A DNA stretch of 37,123 bases from CAWJEL01 sp964647255 (GTDB lineage: Bacteria; Chloroflexota; Anaerolineae; CG2-30-64-16): NCBI GenBank assembly GCA_964647255.1, contig CAZYGI010000036.1, positions 1 to 37,123 of the forward strand, given 5' to 3'. How positions within the stretch are numbered: position 1 is the stretch's first letter; each line of letters opens with the position of its first letter. Shown here piece by piece: positions 34,332 to 37,123 of this stretch. The translations under genes and the position numbers were made by a program. The notes beneath the pieces are model-generated. The model ran no database searches. It was not told the origin of the DNA and worked only from the letters and a program-made list of their open reading frames with translations.

Positions 34332-34367
34332 AAACCTCCGCGGCGCACTATCGCCGCGGAGGTTTTT
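34332..34367 (+). terminator. Intrinsic terminator downstream of dinG
   Basis: cctccgcggcg (34335-34345) pairs exactly with cgccgcggagg (34352-34362), loop cactat, followed by five T. Confidence 0.92.
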
Positions 34368-34390
34368 ACCGCAGAAAATAGCGTTTAGCG

Positions 34391-34532
34391 GTCATTGCGA
34401 GGAGGGCCGAGGCCCGATCGCGAAGCATCCTTTAGGACGAAGCAATCCGAAACTTGCGAAGGAGACGCCTGCACTTGCGCTGAAGCGCAGCCGCAAGTGT
34501 TGCTTCGGGCTGTCGCCTCGCAACGATATGAC
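34391..34532. repeat. MITE-like 'gtcattgcgagg' element upstream of efp
   Basis: The ends gtcattgcgagg and cctcgcaacgatatgac are near-complements, and the interior has gaagcaatccg, cacttgcgctgaagcgcagc and ttgcttcggg, the typical content of the widespread 'cattgcgag...gaagcaatc' repeats. It fills most of the dinG-efp gap (277 bp). Confidence 0.8.
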
Positions 34533-34555
34533 ATTCGTGAGGAGAAGCAGGACTT

Positions 34556-35113
34556 ATGATCGGCGTGCAAGACCTTCGCAAAGGCACCACCTACACCGAA
34601 GAAAATGATCTCTGGCGCGTGCTGGAGTACGAGCACATCAAGTCGGGCCGCGGCAACGCGACCATCCGCGTCAAGGTGCGCAACGTGCGCTCCGGTTCGA
34701 CGCAGACCAAGACGTATCCCTCCGGCAGCCGCGTGCAGGACATCCGTCTGGATCACGCCGAGGCGCAGTATCTCTACCATGAGGGCGATCTGTACACCTT
34801 CATGAACACGGAGACCTACGATCAGCCAGTGCTCACCGCGGCCATGCTCGGCGATGCCACCAACTTCCTGATTGACGGGATGACCGTGGAGCTGGAAAGC
34901 TACGAGGGCGAGACCATCAGCGTCAGCCTGCCCACCACCGTGGACCTGGAAGTGATCCAGACCGATCCCGGTTTCGCGGGCAACACGGCGACCAACGCCA
35001 CCAAGCCGGCCAAGGTCAGCACCGGCTACCAGGCGCAGGTGCCGCTCTTCGTCAGCATCGGCGACAAGATCCGGATTGACACGCGCACCGGCGAGTATCT
35101 GACGCGGGTGTGA
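34556..35113 (+). CDS. efp: Translation elongation factor P
   Basis: A 185-residue protein of normal length with the three beta-barrel domains: KOW-like N-terminal (MIGVQDLRKGTTYTEENDLW), middle OB (MNTETYDQPVLT near 83) and C-terminal OB ending STGYQAQVPLFVSIGDKIRIDTRTGEYL. It relieves ribosome stalling at polyproline. The tip loop reads KSGRGNA with Arg32 where E. coli EF-P has the modified Lys; Arg is also found in Thermus and in rhamnosylated EarP-type EF-Ps. No modification gene is visible nearby. AGGA lies a few bases before ATG 34556. Confidence 0.97.
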   Translation: MIGVQDLRKGTTYTEENDLWRVLEYEHIKSGRGNATIRVKVRNVRSGSTQTKTYPSGSRVQDIRLDHAEAQYLYHEGDLYTFMNTETYDQPVLTAAMLGDATNFLIDGMTVELESYEGETISVSLPTTVDLEVIQTDPGFAGNTATNATKPAKVSTGYQAQVPLFVSIGDKIRIDTRTGEYLTRV

Positions 35114-35150
35114 TGCGTGGAGCGCAATTCGCTGATTCGTGACCTGCTTT

Positions 35151-35179
35151 TTGCGTTCCGGTCGGTCTGCTGATATAAT
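35151..35179 (+). promoter_or_regulatory. Promoter of tRNA-Thr
   Basis: TTGCGT (35151-35156), 17-bp spacer, TGA-TATAAT (-10 at 35174-35179), 35 bp before the tRNA. The perfect extended -10 compensates for a weak -35. Confidence 0.8.
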
Positions 35180-35213
35180 CTCATCCGGTCGCGGCGAATG
35201 CGCCCGGCCGCAC

Positions 35214-35289
35214 GCCACCCTAGCTCAATCGGCAGAGCAAGCGCTTCGTAAGCGCTAGGTTGACGGTTCAATTCCGTCGGGTGGCTCCA
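35214..35289 (+). tRNA. tRNA-Thr (anticodon CGT)
   Basis: The acceptor stem gccaccc pairs with gggtggc; the D arm is agctcaatcggcagagc-like; the anticodon arm agcgc-ttcgtaa-gcgct gives anticodon CGT; the T arm is gacggttcaattccgtc. The discriminator is T286 followed by an encoded CCA (35287-35289). It reads ACG codons. Confidence 0.97.
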
Positions 35290-35295
35290 TATTGA

Positions 35296-35376
35296 GCCCC
35301 GATCCGTCTGCCCACCCCGGCACCGCCCCTTGACGGGGCTGTGCTGCGATGGTAGACAGATCGGGGCCGTTTTTTT
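35296..35376 (+). terminator. Rod-like structured terminator after tRNA-Thr, abutting resB
   Basis: gccccgatc (35296-35304) pairs with gatcggggc (35359-35367), then gtct with agac, and after an internal loop gcac-c-gcccc pairs with ggggc-t-gtgc; seven T follow. It is far longer than a simple terminator needs. The T-run ends 14 bp before the resB ATG. Confidence 0.85.
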
Positions 35377-35390
35377 GACGGCAGCCCAGC

Positions 35391-36767
35391 ATGACCCCAA
35401 CCCCAGCCAAACCGCACCGCATCGTCCGCCTCCTGGACGGGCTGTGGCGCGCGTGCAGCGCGGCGCAGACGTTGATCCTCTTGCTGAGCCTGCTCGCCGG
35501 GACGCTGATCGCTGCCGCGTTCCTGCCGCAGCAGCCGGCCGGCCTGACGGAGGCTGCGGCTGAGAGCTGGCTCACCACGACGGCCGGCGCGTACCGCAAC
35601 GCCGGGGAATTCCTGCGCGGGATCGGCGCGTTTCATCTGCTCGGCGGCCCCTGGCTGCGCTTTCTGCTGGCGGCCCTGGCCTTCAACCTGACGCTCCGCC
35701 TCGCGACGCAGGCGCAACATCTGCGCCGCGCACAGGATCGGGTCCCGCCGGCCGGCCTGCCGATCTGCCGGGAAACCCTGCCCGGCCCGTTGGCTGCGCG
35801 GCTGGAGGAGGCGGAAGCGCGCCTGCGCGGGCCGTTCTCGACGGTCGTCTGCCAAAGCGCCGACGGCCACGCCCAGATGATCGCGGCGCGCGGGCGCGCG
35901 GGCGCCGCGGGGCCGCTGTTGACGTACGGCGCCGCGCTGCTCATCCTGGCCGGCCTGCTGCTCAACGAAGCGCTCGGCTGGCGGGCCGGCGACATCGCCC
36001 TGGCGCCCGGCGGCACCGCACTCCTGACCCAGGCCGGCGGCTTACAGGCCACGCTGACCGGCATCGCCGGCTCCGACGCGGACGACCGCAGCAGCCTGAC
36101 GCTGATCCATCACGGGCAGATGCGGCAGGTGCGGCTCGGCCCGGCGCAGCCTGCGCGGTGGAACAACCTGTGGCTGGCGCAGCAGGCCATCGGCCAGGCG
36201 CTCGTCGCGACCGCGGCGGGGAGCGACAACCGGCCGTTGCTGCTGCAATCTCTGGCCCCCGGCGGCGGGGTGGAGCAGACCTTGCGCGTGCTGTTCGGCC
36301 AGGCGCAGGGCGAACAGGAGTTTGCGATCCCCACCCGCAACCTGGCCTTCCGGGTCGTCAGCTACCCGGCGCTGCCGGAACGCGGCATCCAGCGCCCCGT
36401 GTTTCTGGTGGAGGCGTATCGCGGGAACGAAACCGCACCCGCCATCAGCGAGCTGGTGGAGGACGGGACAACTTTCACGCTGGATAACGTCACGCTGGCG
36501 CTGCAGCGCGACCGCTACATTTCGCTCCAGGCCGCCTACCTGCCCGGCCTGCTCCTGATCCTGATCGGCATCCTGACCGCGCTGGCCGGCGTCGCGCTGA
36601 CCGCGTTTTTCGGCCCCGTGCGCGCGTGGATCGGACTGGCTGCCGACCAAGGAAATGTGCACGTTGCGGCCCGCGTCGCCGCCCCGGCCGATGGGCACTC
36701 GGAGGCCGAGCGTTTGCTGGCGCGCCTCCGCCCCGCCGCGCAGGAGGAGCCTGCCGATGCCGGCTGA
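35391..36767 (+). CDS. resB: ResB/CcsB-family cytochrome c biogenesis protein
   Basis: A 458-residue membrane protein of system II cytochrome c maturation, which with CcsA moves heme across the membrane and attaches it to apocytochromes. One helix at about residues 25-46, a pair near 88-103 and 175-192, a large outer strand-rich domain (about 195-385) and a final helix at about 395-418 give the family layout. GPWLRFLLAALAFNLTLRL matches the second-helix signature. ATG 35391 has no visible Shine-Dalgarno site and lies 14 bp after a terminator T-run. A weak promoter (TTGACG 35330-35335, TAGACA 35353-35358) may lie inside that hairpin. Confidence 0.85.
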   Translation: MTPTPAKPHRIVRLLDGLWRACSAAQTLILLLSLLAGTLIAAAFLPQQPAGLTEAAAESWLTTTAGAYRNAGEFLRGIGAFHLLGGPWLRFLLAALAFNLTLRLATQAQHLRRAQDRVPPAGLPICRETLPGPLAARLEEAEARLRGPFSTVVCQSADGHAQMIAARGRAGAAGPLLTYGAALLILAGLLLNEALGWRAGDIALAPGGTALLTQAGGLQATLTGIAGSDADDRSSLTLIHHGQMRQVRLGPAQPARWNNLWLAQQAIGQALVATAAGSDNRPLLLQSLAPGGGVEQTLRVLFGQAQGEQEFAIPTRNLAFRVVSYPALPERGIQRPVFLVEAYRGNETAPAISELVEDGTTFTLDNVTLALQRDRYISLQAAYLPGLLLILIGILTALAGVALTAFFGPVRAWIGLAADQGNVHVAARVAAPADGHSEAERLLARLRPAAQEEPADAG

Positions 36768-37123
36768 GACACTGCCCCGCATCTTGTTGGTGGACGTTTG
36801 CGCCTGGCTGGCGGCCGCGGGCGTGCTGGTGGTCAGCGGGGTGTTCGCTTTGACCGCAGGCCGGGCCCGACGGTCGGGCCGCGGCACCCGGCTCTGGCTC
36901 GCCTGGACGCCGCTGCTCCTGGCGCTGGCCGCGACCCTGGCGGGTCTCACCTGGCGCGCGCTGCGTATCGCCGCGTGGCCGGCCGCGACGCCCGCCGGCG
37001 CGCTGGCGAGTTGGGGCGGCGGCGCGCTGATCGTGTCCGCCTGGCTGCTGCTGCGCTGGGCGCGCTGGGACCAGGATGGCCGGCCGGTTCCCCCTGCCGT
37101 GGCGCTGGCCCTGCTCGGCAGCG
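36756..37123 (+). CDS. ccsA: CcsA-family cytochrome c assembly protein, N-terminal part
   Basis: Reading from ATG 36756 (AGGAGG 9 bp upstream, inside the end of resB, 12-bp overlap), the frame MPAETLPRILLVDVCAWLAAA is open to the right edge, 122 codons. Three to four hydrophobic helices with a TWRALRIAAWP loop fit the start of a CcsA/CcmF-like heme handling protein. The WWD heme motif would lie beyond the window, so the call rests on position after resB and topology. Confidence 0.7.

Overview
The window looks like a GC-rich chromosome segment of a Chloroflexota bacterium (Anaerolineae/Caldilineae-like). This is inferred from gene content: a small Ig-like domain and a 'GRWWMIG' module that I associate with this phylum, system II cytochrome c maturation, an Arg-tip EF-P, and gaps packed with many different short-period repeats. 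No 16S rRNA or taxonomic marker is present to settle it. Everything from the left edge to about 25.5 kb lies on the minus strand; everything from about 25.8 kb to the right edge lies on the plus strand, apart from one small plus-strand RNA candidate at 18.2 kb.

Minus-strand half, left to right (transcription runs right to left). Positions 1-8546 hold a surface-glycan block: three tandem membrane GT-C glycosyltransferases (the leftmost runs off the window), a GT4 and a GT2 glycosyltransferase. Next come a long-chain polyprenyl diphosphate synthase, a TatD hydrolase, a phosphohexomutase, and gmd plus rmd, the two enzymes of GDP-D-rhamnose synthesis; rmd has a good promoter. Then metK, ahcY and a PfkB-family (probably adenosine) kinase form an S-adenosylmethionine cycle group. 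An orphan DNA methyltransferase and mtnA follow, with a clear SAM-I riboswitch, terminator and consensus promoter in front of mtnA. The block ends with trmH-type methyltransferase, ruvA, ruvC, yebC and pyrG; pyrG has a promoter, two tiny leader ORFs and a terminator hairpin in its leader.

Plus-strand half. A promoter with a palindrome in its spacer drives a four-gene unit ending at a strong terminator (25780-31253). It encodes a cytosolic CHAT protease with TPR-like repeats and three membrane proteins that share a SHOCT-like/WWMIG module predicted to face the cytosol; one carries a seven-blade WD40 propeller and one an Ig-like domain outside the membrane. I consider this the best candidate for an undescribed signalling or defence system. 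It is followed by an exonuclease-DinG helicase fusion, efp, tRNA-Thr(CGT), a rod-like structured terminator, resB and the start of ccsA.

The second unusual theme is repeats. Nearly every gap has its own short-period repeat family or palindromic MITE-like element, and several of these have entered coding sequences in frame (GT-C gene, GT2 gene, dinG, the N-terminus of tatD, the C-terminus of mtnA). A compact RNA gene candidate with a near-consensus promoter and a closing stem followed by a T-tract lies at 18185-18267. All functional statements are from reading motifs by eye; no search or folding program was run.
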